Part shown: positions 25,189 through 34,413 of the stretch, piece after piece | Layout: each line of letters opens with the position of its first letter | How positions within the stretch are numbered: position 1 is the stretch's first letter | Made by a program: the position numbers and the translations under genes | DNA from: a virus | Length of the DNA stretch: 52,743 nt | Strand: one strand, 5' to 3' | Virus record (IMG/VR): IMGVR_UViG_3300044628_000447 | Span: 1-52,743 of that record | The notes under the pieces: model-generated | Seen by the model: only the letters and a program-made list of their open reading frames with translations | The model's database searches: none | What the model was told of the DNA's origin: nothing

Positions 25189-25197
25189 CATAAAAAT

Positions 25198-25758
25198 ATG
25201 GGATGCTGCAATTCATATCCTCCGTGCCAAGCAAACAATACGAATGTTTGCGACCCGCTTGGCAATACAGATCAAGCATACAAGTTGGTCGTAGAGGATA
25301 TTGCGTTTTGCAAGAAATCGCTTCCAACTCCAGAGAATGTTTCAGCACTTCAATACGGTGCAAATCTTCTCATTGAATGGAAAGACGGCAGCGAAACCAA
25401 ACCATTTAGCCTGCCAGAACTGCAAGGAGCAACGGGTGCTGTTGGTATCGTTGGCGTAAAAAGCAATGGCGATTTTGTTTCTTTATATGCCGCTACAGGA
25501 GCTACTGGTGCTACTGGCTTTGACGTTATCGCAAACAATGGTTCTGGATGGGGAGTTGTATCTGGTGCAGTAATTACTGGAGTCAGTGACCAACCTAAAG
25601 GCGGTGGAGCAAACCGAGTATTCTTTGAGAACGATATTATCGTAACCGATAACTACACAATTTCTACAAACAAAAACGCAATGACAGCAGGGCCAATAAC
25701 GGTAGCATCTGGCGTCACTGTAACAGTGCCAGCAGGATCAACTTGGACAGTAGTTTAA
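25198..25758 (+). CDS. Short fibre protein, 186 aa
   Basis: Cys-rich N-terminus (GCCNSYPPCQ), a central WKDGSETKPFSL segment, only two GAT triplets, and a C-terminal [14 protein letters not shown] ending paralogous to the 24019 protein. It may join the same fibre or cap it. A dispersed palindrome lies near its 3' end. Confidence 0.72.
   Translation: MGCCNSYPPCQANNTNVCDPLGNTDQAYKLVVEDIAFCKKSLPTPENVSALQYGANLLIEWKDGSETKPFSLPELQGATGAVGIVGVKSNGDFVSLYAATGATGATGFDVIANNGSGWGVVSGAVITGVSDQPKGGGANRVFFENDIIVTDNYTISTNKNAMTAGPITVASGVTVTVPAGSTWTVV
25637..25652. promoter_or_regulatory. Dispersed palindrome in short fibre gene
   Basis: TTATCGTAACCGATAA, encoding IIVTDN; spacer TAAC in the sense orientation, identical in sequence to the 18465 copy. 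Confidence 0.7.
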
Positions 25759-25770
25759 CGAAACAAAATT

Positions 25771-26355
25771 ATGCCAGTAACAATTAACGGAACAACAGGA
25801 GTAGTAACGCCGGGAGCAACCATTGGATCAATCAATGGTATTTTGAAATCATCTTCTGGAGTAGTATCGCAAGCGAGTGTTGGAACTGATTATTCGCAAC
25901 TAACTCTCGCTACTGCACAGACTGCATCTGGAACTGCTGTTGACTTTACAGATATTCCAAGTTGGGTGAAGCGGATTACTGTGATGTTTAATGGTGTTAG
26001 CACAAACGGAACAAGCAATATAATTGTCCAACTTGGAGCATCATCAATTGAAACATCAGGATATAGTTCTTCAGTTGTTGCAGTAAATGTTGCTTCCGCT
26101 GGAACTCAGTTTACAAATGGATTTGGAATAACTCAAGCGACTGCCGCTGCAAGATCTTATTTTGGCGGATCAATTATTAATTTAATTTCTTCTAATTCAT
26201 GGTGTCAACTTTGCAATATATCTCAAGGTGATAATACTGTTCATTCTGGAGCTGGTGCTAAAACCCTATCCGGCGCACTTGATCGCATCCGAATTACTAC
26301 AGTAAACGGCACAGACACATTTGACGCTGGAACAATTAACATTTCTTACGAATAA
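25771..26355 (+). CDS. Tail fibre/appendage protein, 194 aa
   Basis: Gly/Ser/Thr-rich N-terminus typical of fibre shafts, then a DFTDIPSWVKRITVMFNGVS segment typical of phage fibre tip domains. The C-terminus is beta-rich. It probably joins the 26359 and 26900 products as interchangeable tips. Confidence 0.7.
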   Translation: MPVTINGTTGVVTPGATIGSINGILKSSSGVVSQASVGTDYSQLTLATAQTASGTAVDFTDIPSWVKRITVMFNGVSTNGTSNIIVQLGASSIETSGYSSSVVAVNVASAGTQFTNGFGITQATAAARSYFGGSIINLISSNSWCQLCNISQGDNTVHSGAGAKTLSGALDRIRITTVNGTDTFDAGTINISYE

Positions 26356-26358
26356 CAT

Positions 26359-26895
26359 ATGGCAACATCACTCTCATTAGAAAACGACTCCAGCCTCGCG
26401 CAAGGGTATCTCAAGGTTAATGGCTCAACCGCCGCTACGCTGACTACGAGTGGCATTACAGGAAACTTGACTGGTAATGTCACTGGAAATGTGACGGGGA
26501 ATGCTGACACTGCTACCAAGTTCTCAACAACTACTGGTTCCGCTCCTGCCTATGCTTGCCGCGCATGGGTTAACTTCGACGGAACTAAAGACACGACTGG
26601 CGCAACAAGCACAGCAAACACAAATCGACTTATTCGCGCAAGCGGTAATGTGACGAGCGTTTTGAGGAATGGAACTGGTGATTATACTGTGAATTTTGCT
26701 ACTGAAATGAATGATGCGAATTATAGTATTTTGCTTACTGGTGATACTCAAGGAACAACCACAATAAATGGTGGAAATTTTGCTTGTCTTTCAAGAAATG
26801 CCAGACCATCAACATCATCTTTTAGGTTTGAAACATTTGATGCAACAACTTTTAAAGATGTATTGCAAGGGAATGTAGCAATCTTCGGAAACTAA
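26359..26895 (+). CDS. Tail fibre tip protein, 178 aa
   Basis: N-terminal NLTGNVTGNVTGNADTATKF shaft motif, then an AWVNFDGT...GDYTVNF...MNDANYSI tip domain, a pattern I recognise from many phage fibre ends. The following gene at 26900 carries a second version of the tip domain, so the two are paralogues. Confidence 0.75.
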   Translation: MATSLSLENDSSLAQGYLKVNGSTAATLTTSGITGNLTGNVTGNVTGNADTATKFSTTTGSAPAYACRAWVNFDGTKDTTGATSTANTNRLIRASGNVTSVLRNGTGDYTVNFATEMNDANYSILLTGDTQGTTTINGGNFACLSRNARPSTSSFRFETFDATTFKDVLQGNVAIFGN

Positions 26896-26899
26896 TCTT

Positions 26900-27331
26900 A
26901 TGCCAACACAAATCACATCCGCAGGAATTACCTTTAATGACGCGACTACGCTGACAAGTGCTATTCCCGTTGACGGCTCGATTTCTACTAACAAGCTCGC
27001 CAATAACGCCGTCACAGCCGCAAAACTTGGCACTAACGAGCAGAAGCAGATTTGCAAAGCATGGGTGAATTTTAATGGGACTACATCGCCCGGCACGATT
27101 AAAGGAAGTTTTAATGTTTCAAGTGTTACAAAAGTAGCAACAGGATCATACGATGTTAATTTAATATCTCCATTAAGTAATAATTTATATAGCTGTGTAG
27201 CTACAGATAACTCAAGGGGGGCTACTGTAGCTTTTCCAAGCACAATATCTAAATTTATTGTTGGAACCTACAATACTTCTTTTTTACCAGCAGATTTTAC
27301 AGAAGTTTCTGCTATAGCATTCGGAAACTAA
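26900..27331 (+). CDS. Tail fibre tip protein, 143 aa
   Basis: Short shaft (ITFNDATTLTSAIPVDGSIS and NKLANNAVTAAKLGT) followed by the AWVNFNGT...GSYDVNL tip domain shared with the 26359 gene. Both end in an FGN-terminus, as if made from the same module. Confidence 0.75.
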   Translation: MPTQITSAGITFNDATTLTSAIPVDGSISTNKLANNAVTAAKLGTNEQKQICKAWVNFNGTTSPGTIKGSFNVSSVTKVATGSYDVNLISPLSNNLYSCVATDNSRGATVAFPSTISKFIVGTYNTSFLPADFTEVSAIAFGN

Positions 27332-27335
27332 TTTT

Positions 27336-27740
27336 ATGTTTATCACCTACCCACAACCCAACGGACAAGTCGCAGTAGTCATCCCTACTGGAGATGTATC
27401 GATTGCCATTAAAGATATTCCGGCAGGAGTAGAATACAAGATCGTTGATTCTATCTACATCGATAACGACTACTTCAACGCATACGAATTTGACGCTGAA
27501 ATTGGCGCAAAGATAAACATTGAAAAGGCGAAAGCTATTCACCTTGATAAGTTCCGTGCCGCTCGCGCTCCTAAACTCGCCAAGCTAGACATTGACTTCA
27601 TGAAGGCGGTAGAGGCTAACGACGAAGAGAAGAAAGCTGAAATCGTTGCAGAGAAGCAAGCCTTGCGCGACGTAACTCTGACTCCGCTTCCAGACGATCT
27701 TGAAGGAATTAAAGCCACTTGGCCAGACATTCTTAACTAA
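27336..27740 (+). CDS. Tail assembly chaperone-like protein, 134 aa
   Basis: C-terminal half has HLDKFRAARAPKLAKLDIDF, then IVAEKQALRDVTLTPLP and a final WPDIL, the pattern of small phage proteins next to fibres that are annotated as tail assembly chaperones. It overlaps the nozzle gene start by one base. Confidence 0.65.
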   Translation: MFITYPQPNGQVAVVIPTGDVSIAIKDIPAGVEYKIVDSIYIDNDYFNAYEFDAEIGAKINIEKAKAIHLDKFRAARAPKLAKLDIDFMKAVEANDEEKKAEIVAEKQALRDVTLTPLPDDLEGIKATWPDILN

Positions 27741-29581
27741 TGCCAAGCGAGGGTTCAGTATTTGATGGATTCACAAGTATCATAGCACAAGACGCTGATA
27801 CTCATCCATCATATTTGCCCGAATCAATAGTATCTGAGTCAGTCAATAGAACATTCCGTGGCGGTGTAAATAGAACCCGCCCAAGCATACGTAATATCAA
27901 GATATTCGCTGGAGAGAACCAGAGTGAGAATATCGTAAACGATATTGAGAGTGGCAACTTCCAAGGCGCATATCCATATCGCGCTACAAAATATAACTCG
28001 GCAGACGGAATACTTATCTCTGTATCTGGAGTAATATATTTCTTAAAGGTAGTAAACAACATTGCATACGCCTACAAGATTATCGATGGGAATGATCCAG
28101 CGATGATGCACACTTGGTTCGTTCAAGCCGAGGATAGAGTTTACATCCAGAACGGATACCAGAACGCCATTGCTTGGGACGGAGATTTAAACGTCCCCGC
28201 ATATCGCCTTAACCCATACAACCAAAAGATGCCAATCGGCACGATCATGGAGTATGCTTTTGGAAGGGTGTTTGTATCTGACAAGTTCAATCAGATTTAC
28301 GCCTCTGACATTATATACGGAAACGGGTTTACGGACACAACGAACACTGAGAACTTCACGGAGATTGGATACTGGGCAGAGGGAGGCGCGTTCTCAACTC
28401 CAGCAACGATGGGGAACATTACTGGCATGAAGGTAATGCCGCAGATTGGCAGCAACCTTCGCGGCCAAGGTGAGCTTGTTGTGCTGACTGGCAATGGAGC
28501 ATTCTCAATGGATGTTTCTATTCCTCGTTCTCAATGGAACACATCACAGATACAAAGGATCAGCCTGCTTGGTCGTGGTTGCGTGTCTCCTTATGTATCA
28601 CTAGCCAACTCTGAGCTTTGGTTTAGATCGCACGATGGTTGGGCATTCTACTCAAACAGCCAATCGGAGTTTGCAAGATACTTCTCGCTACGAAAGCTAT
28701 CTAGGGAAGTAAACAAGTGGGTTCAGAATGATACCCCGTGGCTAAAACAATTTGCGTCAACGATGTTCTTCAACAACTACCTAATCAACACCGTTGCTCC
28801 AGAGACAAAAAGGACAGACGATGTTGGGCTTCACAGGTATCACAGGGGGATGGTCGTGCTTGACCTAGACCAGTCATCCTCACCGTCTCCCGACGCACAG
28901 CTCTCATTTAGGTGGAACGGTATATGGACAGGGTTCCGACCAACTCAATTACTCACAGCACTGATAAGGGGAGAGAAGCGAGGGTTTGGATTCTCGTTCG
29001 ATAAAGACAATAGGAATAGACTTTACGAGATTACCATAACGCAAGGTGACGACTTTGGCCCGAACGGAACAAGGAAGATTGAATCATTCTTTACCACAGG
29101 TAGATACGATTTTAGCAGGACAGAGCAGACAAACAAGTTTCTCCGAAAGAAAATAACTGGTGGAGAAATGTGGATGAGCGAGATTAAGGGAGAAGTGGAA
29201 AGCTCTGTTGAGTATAGGTCTGACAGCAACCCGTGCTGGTCTGAATTGAAGGTTCCAACAACATACGGATGCGACTCATGTTCTCCGGTTGTTACTGACT
29301 GCGTTCCTCAACGTGGCGGAAACAGATACAAGCGATACAAGTTTAATACTCCAGACCCATCTGAATGTAATGACCTTGCAGGAATACCATCGGTGGAGGG
29401 AAGCGAGTTTCAGATTAAAGTGAACCTAGTTGGATCAACTACAGTTGATCGAGTTAGAATCATGGCGAACATAAAGAACAATGAAGACTCTCCTGTTGGC
29501 GACTGCCCAGAAGAAAATCAAGAGTGTGAACCATTTTTATGTTGCCAAGAGAAATACTGGGAATACAATATCGTAAATTAA
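27740..29581 (+). CDS. Tail nozzle/tubular protein candidate, 613 aa
   Basis: Large beta-rich protein with SVNRTFRGGVNRTRPSI at the N-terminus, like the nozzle proteins of short-tailed phages (T7 gp12 or P22 gp10 role), and WD-type blades in the middle (AFGRVFVSDKFNQIYASD). It is Cys-rich at the C-terminus (CDSC, CC, and others). It sits just before the 29588 and adaptor genes. Assigned from fold hints and position. Confidence 0.65.
   Translation: MPSEGSVFDGFTSIIAQDADTHPSYLPESIVSESVNRTFRGGVNRTRPSIRNIKIFAGENQSENIVNDIESGNFQGAYPYRATKYNSADGILISVSGVIYFLKVVNNIAYAYKIIDGNDPAMMHTWFVQAEDRVYIQNGYQNAIAWDGDLNVPAYRLNPYNQKMPIGTIMEYAFGRVFVSDKFNQIYASDIIYGNGFTDTTNTENFTEIGYWAEGGAFSTPATMGNITGMKVMPQIGSNLRGQGELVVLTGNGAFSMDVSIPRSQWNTSQIQRISLLGRGCVSPYVSLANSELWFRSHDGWAFYSNSQSEFARYFSLRKLSREVNKWVQNDTPWLKQFASTMFFNNYLINTVAPETKRTDDVGLHRYHRGMVVLDLDQSSSPSPDAQLSFRWNGIWTGFRPTQLLTALIRGEKRGFGFSFDKDNRNRLYEITITQGDDFGPNGTRKIESFFTTGRYDFSRTEQTNKFLRKKITGGEMWMSEIKGEVESSVEYRSDSNPCWSELKVPTTYGCDSCSPVVTDCVPQRGGNRYKRYKFNTPDPSECNDLAGIPSVEGSEFQIKVNLVGSTTVDRVRIMANIKNNEDSPVGDCPEENQECEPFLCCQEKYWEYNIVN
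27930..27945. promoter_or_regulatory. Dispersed palindrome in nozzle gene
   Basis: ATATCGTAAACGATAT, still a perfect palindromic half-site pair with A/T outer ends; encodes NIVNDI; sense-oriented TAAA spacer. Confidence 0.65.
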
Positions 29582-29587
29582 CTTATT

Positions 29588-30067
29588 ATGGACAATCAAG
29601 ATTCAGCCCCATCTCTAACATTTCCAAATGTTCCAGATGATTTTTGTCCTACTGGAAACTGGGCAAATGTATTGCAAGAGTTTATCGATGAGGTTCTAGC
29701 GAACGGAACAGTAAACGTCCCCGGCCTTGGTGATGTAACTCCTGCTGAGATACAAGAAATCAACGATACTCTTGCAGACCTTCAAAACCAAATAGATTCA
29801 ATTGAAGATAATGTTGTTATCAGAAAAGGAACCGTTACAGGTGTTCCAACGGGCGACTCTATTCAAACGGTTTCATTTGCAAATCTTCCTACCAATTCAT
29901 TTTTCGCTGGTGTAACTCCAATTGCCACGGCAAGTTTAGGAGCATCACCAACGCCTCTTTTTGCTGTGGTTGACGCAAGCAAAACAACATCTGGATTCTC
30001 AATTAGAGTTGAGAACAATGTTGCACAAATTACAAGTATAGATTGGGTTGCAATCTATTCTGTATAA
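29588..30067 (+). CDS. Hypothetical virion-associated protein, 159 aa
   Basis: Helical N-terminal half with a coiled-coil segment (PAEIQEINDTLADLQNQIDS), then a beta-rich C-terminal domain. This is typical of trimeric tail spikes or fibre bases. Family not recognised. Confidence 0.6.
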   Translation: MDNQDSAPSLTFPNVPDDFCPTGNWANVLQEFIDEVLANGTVNVPGLGDVTPAEIQEINDTLADLQNQIDSIEDNVVIRKGTVTGVPTGDSIQTVSFANLPTNSFFAGVTPIATASLGASPTPLFAVVDASKTTSGFSIRVENNVAQITSIDWVAIYSV

Positions 30068-30094
30068 ACAAAAACAATAAACTAGAACAATAAT

Positions 30095-30244
30095 ATGCTT
30101 AAAGGAACAGACCCAAAACTCACGCTTGATGGAACTTCCACTCGCGGTAAGATCAGCACCGCCATGGGCAATCAAAAGCTCAATGGTAAGGGTGGAGTGT
30201 ATAGCTCCAAGCCAATGCCGACAGTTGGGAAACCCGTTAAATAA
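30095..30244 (+). CDS. Small basic protein, 49 aa
   Basis: MLKGTDPKLTLDGTSTRGKI followed by a Gly/Lys/Asn-rich tail. It fills the gap before the adaptor gene; its stop abuts the palindrome at 30245. It could be a small virion component. Function unknown. Confidence 0.5.
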   Translation: MLKGTDPKLTLDGTSTRGKISTAMGNQKLNGKGGVYSSKPMPTVGKPVK

Positions 30245-30260
30245 TTATCGGAATCGATAA
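30245..30260. promoter_or_regulatory. Operator-like palindrome on adaptor start codon
   Basis: TTATCGGAATCGATAA ends at the A of the ATG at 30260, occupying the whole ribosome-binding region. No good promoter is visible upstream, so it may act on readthrough transcription or on translation. Confidence 0.75.
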
Positions 30261-31219
30261 TGGACACTCTCGATGAGATGGTCGAGGTGGTTAAGGGGTT
30301 TGTTGGCGACAGTGGAACGTGTTCCACGGAACGCGCCATCAAATCCATCAACCAAGCTAGACGCTTACTTTGGAACAAGCGTGAATGGAATGCTACGCAT
30401 GAATACTTTTGCGTGTGTTGCGTTGACGGTTGTTTCACGCTGCCTAATAGGTATGAGCAAATCAAGCTGGCTTGGATTGGAAAAGATTCAGTGTCACTCG
30501 CAGATGAGTGGTTCAATGCTACCAATGCGTATGGGCTTCGTGAACATAACTCATGCCACAGGCTAATAACTGAGGCAGGAGGCAGGCACGTTCTATTCAA
30601 CGATTACTCATCCAATATATATCAGATTGGAGTAATGATTGAAGACTACGAAGATGAAGGCGTTGAGATTGCATTTGAAGCACAAGACGAATACGGTTCT
30701 TATAGCCTTGTAAAGCTAACAACCCTTGGCCGTGGCGAACTAGCTAAAACATCTAAACACTACAAAGCAATCCGCTCGGTATCAAAGCCAGTAACTAAAG
30801 GCAGGATTCGCGTCTACGCATACGACACTGAGATAGAATCTCAAACGCTTATATCGGTTTACCATCCAACCGATGTGAATCCAGTGTTCCGCAGGTTTAG
30901 GACACCAAAGAAATGCAACTCAATTACTATCTATGCGTCGAAGAGATACTTCGATTTAGTGGACAATCAAGAGCTTGTTGAGTTTACTCCAGATGCCATG
31001 ATCTATGCCGTTCTTGCGCTTAACTCGCGTGAGAACCGTAAGCCGCAAGAGTATCTTACTAACCTATCTCTTGCTGTGCAAGAAGAAGAGAAGGCAATGG
31101 AGGGAGATCAGATTCCCACAGCCGCCCCACTACGAGTTGCTGACTACCGCAGAGCAGACAGCTTGATTGGAGCAGACTTGCTTTCACCAAGCCCAAACGA
31201 CTATTTCTTTCAACCATAA
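30260..31219 (+). CDS. Tail adaptor (gp11-like) candidate, 319 aa
   Basis: N-terminal helical segment with Arg/Trp-rich ARRLLWNKREWNATHEYFC, then a beta-rich middle and helical C-terminus. The size and the place between nozzle and ejection proteins fit a T7 gp11-type adaptor joining portal and nozzle. The start ATG is inside the palindrome. Confidence 0.55.
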   Translation: MDTLDEMVEVVKGFVGDSGTCSTERAIKSINQARRLLWNKREWNATHEYFCVCCVDGCFTLPNRYEQIKLAWIGKDSVSLADEWFNATNAYGLREHNSCHRLITEAGGRHVLFNDYSSNIYQIGVMIEDYEDEGVEIAFEAQDEYGSYSLVKLTTLGRGELAKTSKHYKAIRSVSKPVTKGRIRVYAYDTEIESQTLISVYHPTDVNPVFRRFRTPKKCNSITIYASKRYFDLVDNQELVEFTPDAMIYAVLALNSRENRKPQEYLTNLSLAVQEEEKAMEGDQIPTAAPLRVADYRRADSLIGADLLSPSPNDYFFQP

Positions 31220-31222
31220 CCA

Positions 31223-31717
31223 ATGACACTAGAAATACAGGAAAAGATAGATGCAAGAACGGTTGCTGGATACGGCGACCCGAACGATGTTTTAAACCAA
31301 TGTGACTTAGAGATACTAAAACTTCCTCCAAGGGAGTGTCCGCTTATCCACAGGTTCACCCCCGGCCTTTATATCCGAGAGATATTCATGCCAAAGGATA
31401 CAATCTTAACCTCTCTTTTACACCTAACCACGCATCCTTTTTTTGTATTGCAGGGCGATGTATCGGTATGGTATCACGACATTCCTACTCAAAGGTATCG
31501 CGCTCCATACACAGGAGTAACTGAAGCTGGAACTCGTAGGCTTCTCTATACACATGAAGATACTATCTGGACAACTTGTCACGTAACTAACTTGACTGAT
31601 CCAGATGAGATTATAGACTCTATCACATCAAGGGACTTCAACCCAAGCATTGATAAGGATCATCCTAGAGTGCAAGGTTGGAGACATAACAAATTAAATC
31701 TGGAGAATAATAAATGA
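31223..31717 (+). CDS. Cupin-fold protein, 164 aa
   Basis: GLYIREIFMPKDTILTSLLH, then TTHPFFVLQGDVSVWYHD and a later TRRLLYTHEDTIWTTCH fit a double-stranded beta-helix (cupin) with possible His/Glu metal ligands. Cupins recur in the virion modules of phages, where their role (binding glycan, decoration or enzyme) is unknown. Confidence 0.7.
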   Translation: MTLEIQEKIDARTVAGYGDPNDVLNQCDLEILKLPPRECPLIHRFTPGLYIREIFMPKDTILTSLLHLTTHPFFVLQGDVSVWYHDIPTQRYRAPYTGVTEAGTRRLLYTHEDTIWTTCHVTNLTDPDEIIDSITSRDFNPSIDKDHPRVQGWRHNKLNLENNK

Positions 31718-32742
31718 GTAGCGCATTTGCAATAGCTGCTGGTGTTGTTGGTGTTGCTGGAGCGGCAACTGCTGCTGGTATTTCTATGTCTGCATCTGAC
31801 AGGGCTGCAAAAGCAAGCTCTAGGCAAGGCAAGAAATATCAACAACAACTACAATCTGCAACCGATGAGTTTAATAGGAATCAAAATAAATTAAAAAACA
31901 AAATTAATGAAATTGATCCAAGTTTAAATATACCACAATATAATTTACAAGACGCTACGGTTGAAGGAATAGAATCTGCAAACAGAATAACACAAAACAC
32001 TCTCCAACAAATAGAAAAAATAGCCCCCGGTAGCGCAAGCGCAAGGCAACAAACCGGAAACATTATAGCAAGCTATCTTCGTGGTGAAGTTCCTCAAGAC
32101 GTTCAAGATCAAACAATGCGAATGATCGCGGAGAGAGGTGGTGCTGGTTTTAATATTGCAACAGCAGGCAGAGGTGCTGCAATTCAAGCACCGCAAGCCG
32201 ATTTCGCAAGAAGCATTGGAAGTCTTTCTTCAGAATATCAACGGATGGGTATGGAAGCGAATTGGAGAAATGTCGCTGAAGCATTTAGATTTTATCAACA
32301 ACCCTCAGAAATGATGCAGTTTGGATTACAGGGAAGAGGACAAGATATTACTGTAGCTCAAGCAGAGCGGCAGAATCAATTCCAAAAATACGGAATGATT
32401 TCAGATATTAACACCGGAAGGTATAATGCTCTTACTGGGCAAGCGCAGCAGGTCTACAATGTAGGACAACAGAACATCCAAAACACTCTAGCCGCACGTC
32501 AAGCTGTAGGCCAAGGAGTTCAAAGTATTTCAAGCGCAACAGCGGGAGCATTGATGGGAGTTGGTGGTGCTTACGGTGGACTCGGAATGGCTCAAGGTGC
32601 TGGAACTCAATATGGATCAATGGCAGCAGCCCAACAAGCAGCACCTTATGCCGCTGGATTTAGTCAGATTCAAGGAATGGGTTACGTCCCAAGAGCGCAA
32701 TCAAACTCGGCTCAAAGGGCGCTAACAGGAGCTTACGGATAA
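31714..32742 (+). CDS. Internal virion/ejection protein, 342 aa
   Basis: A hydrophobic Ala/Gly-rich N-terminus (about 4-27) precedes long Gln-rich helices and a Gly/Ala-rich C-terminus. This composition is typical of ejection proteins such as T7 gp14, which form a channel across the outer membrane. ATGA-coupled to the cupin gene. Confidence 0.65.
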   Translation: MSSAFAIAAGVVGVAGAATAAGISMSASDRAAKASSRQGKKYQQQLQSATDEFNRNQNKLKNKINEIDPSLNIPQYNLQDATVEGIESANRITQNTLQQIEKIAPGSASARQQTGNIIASYLRGEVPQDVQDQTMRMIAERGGAGFNIATAGRGAAIQAPQADFARSIGSLSSEYQRMGMEANWRNVAEAFRFYQQPSEMMQFGLQGRGQDITVAQAERQNQFQKYGMISDINTGRYNALTGQAQQVYNVGQQNIQNTLAARQAVGQGVQSISSATAGALMGVGGAYGGLGMAQGAGTQYGSMAAAQQAAPYAAGFSQIQGMGYVPRAQSNSAQRALTGAYG

Positions 32743-32748
32743 AAGATT

Positions 32749-34404
32749 ATGGCACTACCAGCAATGATTTCTGGATTTGGACAGCAGACAGCTAACTATG
32801 GCATGTCAGTTGGTCAGTCCTTGCAACAACTAGGTCAACAAGTAGGTCAACAGCTTGCGATGCGAGAGTATCAAAAGCAGGCCGCTTCCGCGCTTCCAGC
32901 CATGCAACAGCAGTATGATTCTGCATTTAACAAGATAAAGCAAGGAGATACGGCTGGTGGATACATGGATGTGCTGAAAACCAATATGGCTTTCGGTGCT
33001 ACACAGAACCCATTCCTGCTTCCATACATTAACCAAGCAAGCCAGTTTGCAGAGGATGCCGCTAAGAATGTATTGTCACAAGGCTGGCAGACAATCCAAG
33101 CGGGACGTGGTGCTGGCGGTGGAATGCCAGCAACAGCAGGAATGAGCGGAGCGCAACTTGCGGAACAAGCTGCCCTTGGAATCGATGCCGAGACACCACT
33201 TCCAGAAGGTGATGTAATTAACTTTAATCAGCCAACAGATGCAACAGCTACGATGGATTCAATTGACCAAGCCGCTGCTGCTGGATTGCCAGCCGCCGCA
33301 GGGATGGCTCCAACCACACAAGAAGCTGCTGCCGCTGGTGCTGCTGGACAACCGTTCCCATTCCAAGGAGCATCACAAGGAGGCCCAACAAACGAATCAG
33401 CACAAGCGCAGAAAGCATTTGCAAAACTTCCTGTATACAAGCAAGCCGCAGTTGCAAACGTGGGTGCATATAATTCTCTTCCTCCACAACAGAAGCAACA
33501 AGCATTGCAGGCAGCAATGGATTCCGACCCCGGCGCACAGAACTACGACAAGGAAGCAATCGACCTTGGCGAGTTTGGTATTGATGTAGGGGAGATTGGA
33601 ATACCTAAAGTAAAAGAACAAGTTCGCGTCAAGATGACTGCAAGCGGAACAACTAAAGACGCTACGGTTAGAAAAACATTCTCTCAAGAATTTATTGAGG
33701 TAGGAAAAGAACAATACAAGGACAACAAGGAGTATGTTAAGAAGATCAAAGATGCTTCAAACGCACTGTCAAAAGAACGTCCATCTTCCTCATTGCCTAC
33801 ATTCAAGAAAATCTTTCAAGATAACGGTGGTATATTGAACGCAACATTTGCTCCTAACTCACGAAGGAACAGTGATACATTCCCGTTTGTGATGATACCA
33901 AGCGAGGGTGCTGCCGAGATTCCAATAACTGAGAAGCAATACGAATACATTCAAGCTATCCAGACATTGCCAGCAAACGCAGACTCTACTGGTTTGAATA
34001 TCTTGCCATCCAAGAAAAGCATGGAGGCTATGGCCGGTAAAGCAGCAGCCGCAGAACCACGGGATTCGGTTAAGGAAAGATTTCCTGTAAAACAAACCCA
34101 AGAACAAACATCTTCTGCAATTTCTTCAGATCGATTGCCGTCCGCTCCAGACAATCCATTCACGCAAGCGGCTGAACAAGCGATGGCGCGTCAATCTTCT
34201 GAAAAGAAAGCAACATTTGAAAAATCATTAAGAACTAAAATAGCTGATTACGATAAAAAGATTTCATCGCTATCTGGAGGTTCAACTAGAAAAGAAATGA
34301 TGCGACCAGAGTTTTTGCAAAAACAAAAATCCGAATACGATAGAATATGGAGAGAGCGAGAGGCATTGAAATCAGAGCTTGAAAAGCTAACATCTTCTAA
34401 TTAG
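32749..34404 (+). CDS. Internal virion/ejection protein, 551 aa
   Basis: Ala/Gln/Gly-rich, mostly helical, with long low-complexity stretches (about 120-240) and a charged coiled-coil C-terminus. Its place between the first and giant ejection proteins matches T7 gp15, a periplasmic tube part. Confidence 0.6.
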   Translation: MALPAMISGFGQQTANYGMSVGQSLQQLGQQVGQQLAMREYQKQAASALPAMQQQYDSAFNKIKQGDTAGGYMDVLKTNMAFGATQNPFLLPYINQASQFAEDAAKNVLSQGWQTIQAGRGAGGGMPATAGMSGAQLAEQAALGIDAETPLPEGDVINFNQPTDATATMDSIDQAAAAGLPAAAGMAPTTQEAAAAGAAGQPFPFQGASQGGPTNESAQAQKAFAKLPVYKQAAVANVGAYNSLPPQQKQQALQAAMDSDPGAQNYDKEAIDLGEFGIDVGEIGIPKVKEQVRVKMTASGTTKDATVRKTFSQEFIEVGKEQYKDNKEYVKKIKDASNALSKERPSSSLPTFKKIFQDNGGILNATFAPNSRRNSDTFPFVMIPSEGAAEIPITEKQYEYIQAIQTLPANADSTGLNILPSKKSMEAMAGKAAAAEPRDSVKERFPVKQTQEQTSSAISSDRLPSAPDNPFTQAAEQAMARQSSEKKATFEKSLRTKIADYDKKISSLSGGSTRKEMMRPEFLQKQKSEYDRIWREREALKSELEKLTSSN

Positions 34405-34413
34405 GATGTAAAA